Positions 42,486-51,669 of a stretch of DNA of 64,000 nt are shown here, one piece after another. The translations under genes and the position numbers were made by a program. Within the stretch, counting starts at the first letter, position 1, and every line of letters starts with the position of its first letter. Under the pieces are notes generated by a model. The model did no database searches. It worked only from the letters and a program-made list of their open reading frames with translations, and was not told where the DNA came from. Source of the stretch: JBPRGG01 sp051418075 (GTDB taxonomy: Bacteria > Bacteroidota > Bacteroidia > Cytophagales > Cyclobacteriaceae); the NCBI GenBank assembly GCA_051418075.1, contig JBPRGG010000125.1, forward strand, positions 1 through 64,000, written 5' to 3'.

Positions 42486-42738
42486 GAAAATAACATTTTG
42501 AATGTTTGAATATAATAAAAGAGTTATAATTATTTAATTGTAGTATAAAAAATATCAAATAATTGATGTGCACAAATATAAAAAAGTAAATCAGAATATT
42601 TACAAGGTTATGTTTAAATATTGATTCGAATAAACTTTTATTAATAATAATCATTGATGATTACAATTCATTTTGAAATCAAAGGATCGTTATCGCCATT
42701 TAATAAAAAATGGTTTGGCCAGGGAGCTTAAATTACTT

Positions 42739-42933
42739 TTAAAATAACATGGCATGAAACCAGCTCAGCGAATTAAGTTTACTTTGAAAACCTGAAGAAC
42801 CGGTAGAAGGATAATACACTTCGTAAATGGGTTTCTTCAAATAATTTACCAGAAAAATATCCAGGTAACCATCCAGATTGACATCACCCAATGTAGCAGA
42901 GGTGCTAAAATGAGCATTCTGATCCAGTCCTGC
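42739..42933 (-). pseudogene. Fragment of a second VCBS-repeat protein
   Basis: 64 codons in a clean frame with no start codon: AGLDQNAHFSTSATLGDVNL is followed by DGYLDIFLVNYLKKPIYEVY. This matches the VCBS/FG-GAP repeat FADVNLDGYLDLFVGNYIAD in the intact gene just upstream and its following PFYEVFHADG, so the fragment is a diverged piece of a paralogue. It begins 3 bp after the intact gene's stop codon and ends in a stop at 42739. Only the one repeat survives. Confidence 0.7.
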
Positions 42934-42936
42934 TTA

Positions 42937-44835
42937 TTATTTAACCCAGATCTTTTGATCAATTGAATAATGGCTGGATTTCAGCTTCAAAATGTAAATT
43001 CCAGGCTGGTGGTTAAGATGGAACATTTCAGAAAAATGACCATAAGCTTCCTTACTGTCAACAAATTCTGTTATTTTTTTACCATACATGTCAAATAGGG
43101 ATAAATTCACCGGGGCCGGAGTCTTAAGGTGAAATTCCACTTGTATCTGCTGACTTTGGGCAGGATTGGGAAAAACTTTGAGGTGAGGGCTATACAGGTC
43201 ATTTTCGAAAATATTGGTCACTACTGGTTGGTCTTCTGTTTCTTTGAATAAGACCTGCTTGTTAGGGCTGATATTTTCCATTACATTTCTTTTTCCTCCC
43301 GGCCAGTAAACTTCAAGAAGGTTTACCGAACTGTTTTTGGGTAAACCAAAATGGGCTATGGTGGAGTTATGAGAATTGTGGCTGGATCCTCCATCGATTT
43401 CCCGGATAAATCTTTGCCCGGCCTGGTGTACCACCACGCGGGCACCCAAACCATCCCGGTTGGAAAATGTGCCTTCCAGTTTTACCTTTAACCAACTTCC
43501 ATCAGCTGTCAGGTTTTCATACAGACATAGGCGGGGATGCTCCACCTGTCCATACCCCTGCGGATACTGCTGATTTACTACCACCAGGTCCAGGTCGCCA
43601 TCTTTATCATAGTCAAATACAGCCGTTCCTCGGGCTACATGAGGATCATTCAACCCATTTTCCAAAGTAACATCTTTAAAGGTGCCATCCCGCTGATTTT
43701 GATATAGTACATTGGTGTTGGGTAAGGCAGGGGGGGATAGATCTCCATTGGCTACAAAAAGATCCTGGTAACCATCAAGGTTATAATCAAAGAACACAGT
43801 TCCCCAACTGACAGCCAGATAGCCTCGATCCTGCCAGGGAACGGAAATTTTTACCAGATTGGCTGGTACCGTGGCGTCTTCATACAGGCCCTGTCCGTTA
43901 TTTTTCAACAAGACATCAGGTCCCATATTGGAGACGAAATAATCCAGGTCGCCATCATTTTCCAGGTCTCCAATGGCTATACCCATGGCATTCAGTGCAA
44001 TATCAGTTCCTGTATCAAAGCCTGCTTCGGTGAAGGAAGCTTCAGGATAATTATTTCGGTACAAAGAATTTGGGGGCATGCCGGCATTACCAAAATCATT
44101 GGCCACATAAAGATCCAGGTCATGATCATTGTCAAAATCTGTGAAGGCAGCGGCCAGGGCACAACCTGGTACATTTATGTTATAGGATACTGTCATATTA
44201 ATAAAACCTGTGCCTCCCTGGTTTATATAAAGCACATCAGTACTGCCATTCATGGAAGGTTCATTGGTACCATCGGCATGAAACACTTCATAGAATGGAT
44301 CGGCAATGTAATTTCCCACAAACAGGTCAAGATAGCCGTCCAGGTTAACATCGGCAAAGCTGGCAGCACTGCTAAAGCCAATATCAAGGTTGATGCCCCA
44401 GGTTTCTGTCACATCAATAAATGTACCATCACCTCGGTTCAGGAAAAGCAGGTTGTGGGTATAGGTTTTAAGGTCAGCCACTTTACAGCGGGTAGTAATA
44501 AAAAGATCTCTATCTCCATCATTATCTATATCACCGGCTATGGCTCCCTGGGTATGGAATTGATGAACCAATTCCAGTCCGGAGGCGGTAAGTACTTCAG
44601 TAAAGGTTTTGTCTTTATTGTTCCGGTATAACTTATCAGCATTGAGCCCTCCGGTGATATACATATCTTCCCAGCCATCATTGTTATAGTCAAAAATAGC
44701 TACTCCGCCACCGTAAATGACATCGCCTACGTTGAAAAGATGATCAAGGCCAGCCTGTTGTGAAACTTCTTTGAAGTCCTGACCTGGAAGCCTGGCAAAG
44801 GTGAATAGGATCAACAACAGGAAAATTAATTTCAT
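42937..44835 (-). CDS. VCBS/FG-GAP repeat protein with UnbV domain and T9SS sorting signal
   Basis: 632 residues with a signal peptide (to about RLPGQ). Six to seven VCBS/FG-GAP repeats with calcium-binding DxDxDGDxD cores (AGDIDNDGDRDLFITTR, FDYDKDGDLDLVVVN) form a predicted propeller. An ASPIC/UnbV domain (WLKVKLEGTFSNRDGLGARV) follows. The last 75 residues are a type IX secretion (Por) sorting domain: LKVFPNPAQSQQIQVEFHL and the end PGIYILKLKSS. The protein is therefore exported through T9SS to the surface. Its role in the glycan locus may be adhesion or substrate binding. Confidence 0.88.
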   Translation of the reverse strand: MKLIFLLLILFTFARLPGQDFKEVSQQAGLDHLFNVGDVIYGGGVAIFDYNNDGWEDMYITGGLNADKLYRNNKDKTFTEVLTASGLELVHQFHTQGAIAGDIDNDGDRDLFITTRCKVADLKTYTHNLLFLNRGDGTFIDVTETWGINLDIGFSSAASFADVNLDGYLDLFVGNYIADPFYEVFHADGTNEPSMNGSTDVLYINQGGTGFINMTVSYNINVPGCALAAAFTDFDNDHDLDLYVANDFGNAGMPPNSLYRNNYPEASFTEAGFDTGTDIALNAMGIAIGDLENDGDLDYFVSNMGPDVLLKNNGQGLYEDATVPANLVKISVPWQDRGYLAVSWGTVFFDYNLDGYQDLFVANGDLSPPALPNTNVLYQNQRDGTFKDVTLENGLNDPHVARGTAVFDYDKDGDLDLVVVNQQYPQGYGQVEHPRLCLYENLTADGSWLKVKLEGTFSNRDGLGARVVVHQAGQRFIREIDGGSSHNSHNSTIAHFGLPKNSSVNLLEVYWPGGKRNVMENISPNKQVLFKETEDQPVVTNIFENDLYSPHLKVFPNPAQSQQIQVEFHLKTPAPVNLSLFDMYGKKITEFVDSKEAYGHFSEMFHLNHQPGIYILKLKSSHYSIDQKIWVK

Positions 44836-44969
44836 TTTAAGGTGTCTTTAACCTGATAAAGAGAGGCTAATGGTGGATTTGTCGTGTATCATTGATAAAT
44901 TTATCACACATAGTACAGTTTGATGGGGGCAGCGCCAGGGAATCGCAGAGACTTTATTAAAATCTATCC

Positions 44970-47366
44970 TTATTCTTTTTCAGCCGCTTTTAATAACTTT
45001 ACAATCTCATCAAAACCGTTATCCCGGGCCCGGTCGATAGCACGGAATCCATCCGTATCTACATAATAGATATCCGCTCCCTGCTCCAGCATCTGTTTGA
45101 CTTTTTGGATTTCTCCCTGCCAGGCAGCCTTTAACAGCTCGTTGCCTAACCGACCATCCCCTTTATTGGTTTGGCTGGCCCCAACTTGATACCCGGAAGG
45201 TAGTTCATGGAACTTAAGCACGTATGTCACCACAGATAAATCTTTACGTTGGGCTATTTGCAAAGGCGTTTCTCCCTGGTTGTCTTTCTGCTCCGGATCC
45301 CCTCCAGCCTTTACCAGGGCGCTAACGATAGGAATATAGCCCAAATCAGCAGCATAATGCAAGGGAGTCCTTCCTTTTGAATCCCTGACATCTAATTCAG
45401 CTCCAGCTTCTAACAATAACTTGATGACATCATCTTTAACTGTCATCATTTGCTGGTAACCCTGCCAGGCAGCCCAATGTAAAGGGGTTCTGCCCCTGGT
45501 ATCTTTTGCCTCCAGATCAGCCCCGGCATCGATCAAATCCTGAATCCTTTGGGTCACTTCTTCCTCTTTTTGACTGTAGGCCGTGTGTGAATTACTCACA
45601 GCAGCATGTAATGGGGTCCATCCGTCCCTTGTGGTGGCATTTAGATCTGGCTGAGCCGCTAAAATTAATTTAAACAGGTCGTACTTTGATTTTTCAGAGT
45701 GGGTATTGTTTTTATGATCATTACCTACAAAAGTAGCTGAGGCCATATGAAAAGGAGTCCATCCATCCTGAGCCGGGGTATTCACATCAGCCCCGGCCTG
45801 AAGCAAAAGTTCAGCGGCTTCATAACTTCCACCTAAGATTGCATGATGCAAAGCAGTCCAGCCATTATAATTCATGGCCTGTATGTTTCCCTTATTGATT
45901 TCCTTTTGAACTTCTTCCAGGAGGTTGATCTCAGCCATACGACCAATATGGGCACCGGGAGCTTCAGCCGGTTTGGAGAAATCTCCCCACTTCCCCTTGA
46001 CTGGACCTGCCCAGGATTCGGGCCATTGGTCGATGGATCTTTTGGTTTTCAATCCTTTATTTGTACCGTGTAAAGTGATCATGCTTTTGCCAGGCATGAT
46101 GATGGTGGGTTTGGCCAGGCCCAGATCAGGTTGCTGAACAAATCCCTGTTGTTGGGTAGACTGATAAAACTTAAAACCGGAGGGAGTGTTATCCCCGTTA
46201 AAATCCAGTCTCACTTCAGCGTCCTTTTCTGCCAGGTTGATAAAGACCATAGTCAGGGTACCATCCACCGGATGTTTGTAAGCTGAAACCAATATATTTT
46301 CCTGGTCTGAAGTTGCTTCTATGCGTAAAGCGCCAGGGCGAATGTACTTGTAATAATGTTTGGCTGCATAGAATTTTGGGGAGGTTCGGGGGCCATCCAT
46401 GAGGGCATATACACTATTTGGTTCTGCCAGCTGCCAGTAAACCCAGGCGCTGAAGTTTCCTCCTGCCAGATAATCATACATATCGCGGGCCATCATCAGG
46501 GCACCCTGCCAATCTGTCTTATGCCCCGAGGTTTCCGTCATCCATGATTGTCTGTTGTATTTGGCCGTTTGATTTTTCCATTCCTGCACAACTTCATATC
46601 CTCCATGACGATGGGTAGCAAAATGCCCATTAAAATGTCTGGTTTCAGGATCATCCATGGTTGGCAGAATATAATTGATCATCCGATGGGTAAACATCAT
46701 ATCTTCAGGGATCAGCAGCATGGTATTGATTTGCTCCTGTTCAAATTTGTGGCTGATGGTACGCACCGCTTCCTTCAGGTGGTATGGATTATAAATACAG
46801 GATTTATAGGGCTCAATAAACAACAACTCATTTTGCAGGCTGATGGCACCAATGCTGATATCCCAGTTTTGTTTGGCTGAAATGATAAAGGCAGCCATAT
46901 TTTCCGCATACTCGTCGTATTGATCCATGCGTAAATGGCCTCCATAGCGAAGGGATCGCTGGGTTTTGGTAAATTCAGGAGGAGACCAGGTAGAGGCAAT
47001 GAATCTTTCCACTCCCCGGGTTTTACAAGCCTGGCCAAATTCCATTCTTTTCTGCATTTCCAGCATATTGATGGCAGGCCAGTTGAAATGATTGGGATCT
47101 TCATCATCATTGAAAGTTTCCATGTCCTGAGGTACTGAAAACCGGATGATCGAAGTGCCCAGATCTTTAATGGCCAGGTCCAAAAAGGCGGAATCCAGGT
47201 AATAGTCGGGAAATTCCTTAAAATCCAAAATACAGGCCCCGAAACCTTCTATGGTTTGGTAGGTCTGGGATGGATCTATTTTAACTTTCACTGGTGCAGG
47301 CTGTCCTTTTAATTCAAAAAGAAAATAAAACAAAAGGAGTATTAAAAGATAAATTGGCTTGTTCAT
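44970..47366 (-). CDS. GH30 glycoside hydrolase fused to ankyrin repeats
   Basis: 798 residues with a signal peptide (to about residue 22). Residues 25-440 are a GH30 catalytic module: TIEGFGACILDF start, acid/base glutamate E180 in ISLQNE, nucleophile E278 in WMTETSGH, and the C-terminal beta-sandwich. From about 495 to the end there are six or so ankyrin repeats (NGWTALHHAILGGSYEAAEL, DGWTPLHAAV, RGRTPLHWAAWQGY, KGRTPLHYAADLGY). GH30 enzymes act on beta-1,6-glucan, xylan or fucosides; the specificity is not clear. A GH30 fused to ankyrins in a secreted protein is uncommon. It sits in the minus-strand glycan cluster. Confidence 0.85.
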   Translation of the reverse strand: MNKPIYLLILLLFYFLFELKGQPAPVKVKIDPSQTYQTIEGFGACILDFKEFPDYYLDSAFLDLAIKDLGTSIIRFSVPQDMETFNDDEDPNHFNWPAINMLEMQKRMEFGQACKTRGVERFIASTWSPPEFTKTQRSLRYGGHLRMDQYDEYAENMAAFIISAKQNWDISIGAISLQNELLFIEPYKSCIYNPYHLKEAVRTISHKFEQEQINTMLLIPEDMMFTHRMINYILPTMDDPETRHFNGHFATHRHGGYEVVQEWKNQTAKYNRQSWMTETSGHKTDWQGALMMARDMYDYLAGGNFSAWVYWQLAEPNSVYALMDGPRTSPKFYAAKHYYKYIRPGALRIEATSDQENILVSAYKHPVDGTLTMVFINLAEKDAEVRLDFNGDNTPSGFKFYQSTQQQGFVQQPDLGLAKPTIIMPGKSMITLHGTNKGLKTKRSIDQWPESWAGPVKGKWGDFSKPAEAPGAHIGRMAEINLLEEVQKEINKGNIQAMNYNGWTALHHAILGGSYEAAELLLQAGADVNTPAQDGWTPFHMASATFVGNDHKNNTHSEKSKYDLFKLILAAQPDLNATTRDGWTPLHAAVSNSHTAYSQKEEEVTQRIQDLIDAGADLEAKDTRGRTPLHWAAWQGYQQMMTVKDDVIKLLLEAGAELDVRDSKGRTPLHYAADLGYIPIVSALVKAGGDPEQKDNQGETPLQIAQRKDLSVVTYVLKFHELPSGYQVGASQTNKGDGRLGNELLKAAWQGEIQKVKQMLEQGADIYYVDTDGFRAIDRARDNGFDEIVKLLKAAEKE

Positions 47367-47402
47367 GATCCGATAAATTGAATGATTAATTAAACCCTGT
47401 TG

Positions 47403-48776
47403 CTACTTGAATTTAAAACTGGTAACACTTCTGCCTGGAATAACAAACTCCAATTGATTACTGGTCGGATCAATCACTTCCACCTCCTGATCATAGGCAT
47501 TTTTCAGGGATGATACTATCTTAGTAGCTTCATAGCCAGCATTTTCATTTTTGACCAGGATACGCTTTTCCTGATCTGATTTATTGATAATGATTGCAGA
47601 AAAAGAGCCATCCTCCAACTGAAAGAAAAGAGGGAGTAGCTCCTCATCAAGTGTTTGGGAGGCCATATACCGGCTGCGGGGAGGTATAAAATTGGCAAAA
47701 TGCTTAAAAATAAAGTAAGAGGGAAATTTCTCTCCATTTTTACTTATCATGGCATTATGGCCCAGTAATGACCAATGGTACATACGGCTGGCCCGGCTCC
47801 AGTCTATAGCCCGGTAATAGCTCATGGCATAATCCCAGGCAGTTTCCCAGGTTTCAGGTCGTAAATAATGTTGTTTTCCTCCCAGGTTGCATCCATCTTT
47901 TAAGGCACAAAAACCTACTTCGGTTGCCCATACCGGAAGATCATGTTGCTGAGCAAAATCTTTAATTGCCTCATATTCAATAGGATTAAAACTCCACCAG
48001 GTATGATAGGAAATTGCATTCAATCGTTTTGACAGTTTAGGATCATTTAACAATACTTCCCCCCACTGGGCCGTATTACTGGGACTGTGCAGGTTAGGGC
48101 CATGTAACATGACCTCAGTGAAACCATGCTGGTTTAATTGGTCCAGAATAGCATTTCCAGCCATCTTTAAATGGGTGGCATCTGAATATTTCACTGAAGC
48201 ATGGATATCTGGTTCATTCTGCACCTCCGTCACTTTTATATTTACCCCATTTTGCTTCATAAAGGATAGATAAGCCGCAATGGACTCCCCGAGTTCGCTA
48301 TAGTTTTCCGGAGGGATCACTGCTTTTTCTCCCGGAGCCAGCCAGTCAGCTGCACCCCAAATACCTAATTCCACATCAATGCCGCGATCGGTTAAAAACC
48401 GGGCATAGGCCAGGTCATGGTTTTTAATGGTGTAATTAGGGTCAAATGCATCCGGGTTGATCTGATCAGGGTCCTGATTGTCATTTTCTGGTTCCCAATG
48501 GCTGAACCAGGAAGCCAGCCGGATGTATTGCACATCCAGCTCATCAAATACATATTTTACCTGATCCCAATTCCAACCTACCCCATTTGCAATAGGGAAA
48601 GCATAGCTGTTGGCACCGATCCCATCCATGGTTTGTAAAAGCTGATCAGGATTTATATTAATTGTAACTGGTTCCAGGTTGAATTCTGGAGGCGTGGAAT
48701 CAGCCTGTTCCGGCTCTTCTGATCCACAGGACAATATTAATATGGCAGTTAATATGAAGATATACTTATTTTGCAT
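47403..48776 (-). CDS. Clan-A glycoside hydrolase lipoprotein (GH30/GH39-like)
   Basis: 457 residues. Lipobox ILSC gives C17. The enzyme has the clan A layout: start DGIGANSYAF, acid/base glutamate E188 in TEVQNEPD, and a nucleophile E286 in VWATEVGF. The C-terminal 90 residues are a beta-sandwich (FQLEDGSFSAIIINKSDQEK). The sequence pattern of EVQNEPD with ATEVG points to GH30 or GH39, but no family is certain from reading alone. It lies between the GH30-ankyrin gene (36 bp) and the large hydrolase upstream (18 bp), so the three form a transcription unit. Confidence 0.78.
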   Translation of the reverse strand: MQNKYIFILTAILILSCGSEEPEQADSTPPEFNLEPVTININPDQLLQTMDGIGANSYAFPIANGVGWNWDQVKYVFDELDVQYIRLASWFSHWEPENDNQDPDQINPDAFDPNYTIKNHDLAYARFLTDRGIDVELGIWGAADWLAPGEKAVIPPENYSELGESIAAYLSFMKQNGVNIKVTEVQNEPDIHASVKYSDATHLKMAGNAILDQLNQHGFTEVMLHGPNLHSPSNTAQWGEVLLNDPKLSKRLNAISYHTWWSFNPIEYEAIKDFAQQHDLPVWATEVGFCALKDGCNLGGKQHYLRPETWETAWDYAMSYYRAIDWSRASRMYHWSLLGHNAMISKNGEKFPSYFIFKHFANFIPPRSRYMASQTLDEELLPLFFQLEDGSFSAIIINKSDQEKRILVKNENAGYEATKIVSSLKNAYDQEVEVIDPTSNQLEFVIPGRSVTSFKFK

Positions 48777-48794
48777 AATATTTTGGTTAAGGAT

Positions 48795-50999
48795 TTAATC
48801 AAATACTACTTCATAATATATGGTTTGATGTTTTGCCCCATCCAGATTTATTTTACTCCGGTCTATTTTAAATTGCTGTTGTGTTCTGCGACCGGCATGA
48901 TCCAGCACGTGAATGGTGCCAGATTTAACTGAGGGCAATTGAATTATAGCTTTCACAGGTTCCATCAATAGGGGCGCGGTTCCGGGTTCAATAAGTTCTG
49001 TTTTGTCCTGGTTGTACTTCATGTTGGTATTCCTGGCCCTGGCCACTGTGGTGATCAACCAGCGATTACTATCTTCCAGGGATTTTTGAGGATCCAGACT
49101 ATTGATAAAAACCACTGCAAAAGGATTTTCAAAACCAATGCTGATATGACCGGTTTTTTGCTGACCGGATGAGAAACCAACCAGGGCTTTGGTGCCGGCA
49201 GTATTTACAGTAAAGAATCCCTGGTTTTGGTAATTCCATTCCAGCTGACCTGTATTGGAACGTATGATTTTCTTATCAATGTCCCAGTAATTTTTCAGGT
49301 CAGGCCTGGTTGTTTCCTGGTATTCCGCTGAGAATTCCACTGGAAATAATCCAATAGCCAAAGCTTCTGAAGGAATGGTCCCATCAAAGCTTTTCACGTC
49401 GTAATCCTGTACTACTGTTTCGTAAAAACCTAATTTTCCCTGTTTTAGGCTGGGAAAATGTACTTTTCTGTTGGTAATGGTGTTTCCCTTCACTACATCT
49501 CCACGATACAGCATCTGCGTAAGGGCCGGATAAAGCCCCATTTGCAGGGGAGAATCAGCATTGTAAACCCCATGGTTTTCTGAATCGATGGTACGGCTGA
49601 TATGTGGATGGTTGGAGGCAAAGGAATATGAGGCATCCCAACCTTGTAATCCCATGCCATAGACTGCAACAATGGGCGATGCTTCTGCTGTCCATTCTGT
49701 GGGTACCAGGCTCATCCATTCGGAGAAAGCAAATGGGCGATCACTCACCATTTGCATGCCAGTGCTTAATAAGCCGGAACCTGGTTTAGCCAGCATAGAT
49801 ACATTTTTCACTTTACCTGGCACTAAGCGATGCCCGGTTCCTCCGGCATAGTAATTATGCCGGTCAATGATCCCGGCCAGATAATCGCTGTGCAGGTTAT
49901 AAAAATGGGTAATTCCACTGCCAGCTTGCCAGCAGGATCCCACAATGGGTCCCTTATAGCCGGTTTCCCGGATGGCCCGGATAAATTTTTTATAAAACTT
50001 GATTTGGGTTTGATACAGAAACTCTCCTTTATCCAGATAATGTTGTTTTATAGGTCGATTTTCCCGTCGGGCAGATTCATATTCCGCAGAAAACCAACTG
50101 TGACTGGGATGAGGATAAATGTTCTCCTTTTCCAGGTGTTCACCCGGTTCCAGCCCCTCATTATTCCAGGCTGCTACCAATGCCTGGTGAGAGCCATATT
50201 TCTGTTTAAGCCAATTGGTAAATAACTGGCAAAGTAATTTGCGGTAGGTAGGCGTTTGTTCCAGGGAAGCTTCCATGGCTCCCCAGAAGATATTATCTTC
50301 GTTTTGAAGTTCAATGAAATTGAGGGCTGGATCATCAGCATATTTTAAACCGGTATATGGATTCACATGGTTCAGCATATTCACTGTCAGCTCAATATTC
50401 AGATCCTGCAGGTCGGGGGCAAAATTGACCAGACTGGATGTGGCACCATTGAGGTGTGCCCAGGGAAATTCAGTGCTGGTGACTTCCTCATAATTTAGCA
50501 GACGATCCTGATCACCTGGCTTTGGCTTATGACCATAAATGTGGGACCAGCCATAATAAATCCCTTTTTCTCTTAAGCCAGCATGAAAATAATCCATCTT
50601 GTCAAACAGATCAGGATCGATCCGGGTGGAAACATTTCCAGTGATCCCATGACTGGAAAATTTATGGAAACGAACCGCATTTACTCCGTATTTGGCTAAA
50701 TATTTGGTCCACTGGTCCACAGTGGATTTATCAGAATAGGGCAGTGAAGAACAGATATTTACTCCCCAGAATTTGACAGGAGTGCCATCCTCAAAAGTAA
50801 ACTGATCCTGCTGGATTTGCACAGATCCATGTTTTCCTGCCGGAGCATCCAGCCAGTGACTCATATCAATGACGCTGGAAGAAAAATCTTCCTGAGGATC
50901 AAATATAAACCAATCCTGCAGCGGCTGAGCCAATATAAATTCATGGCTTAACAATAGAAGAGCTATTAGAAGGTGTTTTTTCATAGAACCTGTTTTCAA
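48795..50999 (-). CDS. Secreted clan-A glycoside hydrolase (GH5-like), first of the cluster
   Basis: 734 residues with a signal peptide (to about FILAQ, residue 25). An internal ATG at 50984 is a possible alternative start. The catalytic TIM barrel has VKFWGVNICSSL and YGVNAVRFHKFSS, acid/base E234 in ELQNEDN and a likely nucleophile E427 in AFSEWM. The C-terminal 300 residues are beta-rich and include the large domain common in GH5-like enzymes of marine Bacteroidota. The exact family and substrate are open. It is the first gene of the roughly 21-kb minus-strand cluster. Confidence 0.75.
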   Translation of the reverse strand: MKTGSMKKHLLIALLLLSHEFILAQPLQDWFIFDPQEDFSSSVIDMSHWLDAPAGKHGSVQIQQDQFTFEDGTPVKFWGVNICSSLPYSDKSTVDQWTKYLAKYGVNAVRFHKFSSHGITGNVSTRIDPDLFDKMDYFHAGLREKGIYYGWSHIYGHKPKPGDQDRLLNYEEVTSTEFPWAHLNGATSSLVNFAPDLQDLNIELTVNMLNHVNPYTGLKYADDPALNFIELQNEDNIFWGAMEASLEQTPTYRKLLCQLFTNWLKQKYGSHQALVAAWNNEGLEPGEHLEKENIYPHPSHSWFSAEYESARRENRPIKQHYLDKGEFLYQTQIKFYKKFIRAIRETGYKGPIVGSCWQAGSGITHFYNLHSDYLAGIIDRHNYYAGGTGHRLVPGKVKNVSMLAKPGSGLLSTGMQMVSDRPFAFSEWMSLVPTEWTAEASPIVAVYGMGLQGWDASYSFASNHPHISRTIDSENHGVYNADSPLQMGLYPALTQMLYRGDVVKGNTITNRKVHFPSLKQGKLGFYETVVQDYDVKSFDGTIPSEALAIGLFPVEFSAEYQETTRPDLKNYWDIDKKIIRSNTGQLEWNYQNQGFFTVNTAGTKALVGFSSGQQKTGHISIGFENPFAVVFINSLDPQKSLEDSNRWLITTVARARNTNMKYNQDKTELIEPGTAPLLMEPVKAIIQLPSVKSGTIHVLDHAGRRTQQQFKIDRSKINLDGAKHQTIYYEVVFD

Positions 51000-51669
51000 T
51001 TTGGCGACATTGCCTTGTCAACTGCCAAATTAAAACTTTTTTAATATTACAGAGGTGTTTTGACAACAATCGTCTTGTAAAAGTATGGTTTTTTTACCGC
51101 TTATTATAGCTCATTTTGGTCGTGAGAATTTTAAAAATGAAGCATAGATTTTAGGTCAAAAAAAGGGGAAAACAACTAAGGTTCAGGTAAATTTTAGTTC
51201 TTCTCTTAAATATACCAATGGTAGTTGCCTTCTGATTCGGTGAGTCGATCAAAGTGTCATTCAGCGAATGCTCAGGAAAGTTCGTCATTGTAACGTCAGG
51301 AGAAATCTATCGGAGCTAAGGTAGCTGGTTCTATAAGCAGCATGAGCTTGATTCATGAAGATACAGTTGACTGCATTTAAGTATGCATTCTACTTTACTT
51401 CGTCTTTTGTCGGCCAACTGGCTGACAGGACCTGCTTTATTTACTCTCAACAAACACCTGCTTGTAAAGGCAGAGGCACCAGTCACTTTAGAGGATGAGA
51501 CCATACCTGATCTCTGTTCAGCCGTCAGTCTGCCGTCGGCAGTCAAAAAATATCGGCAGTTTGTTGTCCACGGTCGGAGAATAAAGAATGTAATAAAAGA
51601 GGCTGTCTTCATGAATGGAACATGTTTTTATCCAATATTCCAAACATTAAAAACAGCCACTTTAAAAAA
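51000..51669. other. 670-bp intergenic region, no convincing gene
   Basis: This stretch separates the phosphofructokinase 3' end from the start of the glycan cluster and should hold the promoter of the first hydrolase (51000-51250, AT-rich). Open frames on both strands around 51331-51694 have low-complexity, arginine- and serine-rich products with no family match. The sequence around 51515-51560 holds repeated CGGCAGT/CTGCCG units of the kind that give spurious frames. I see no RNA gene. Confidence 0.45.
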
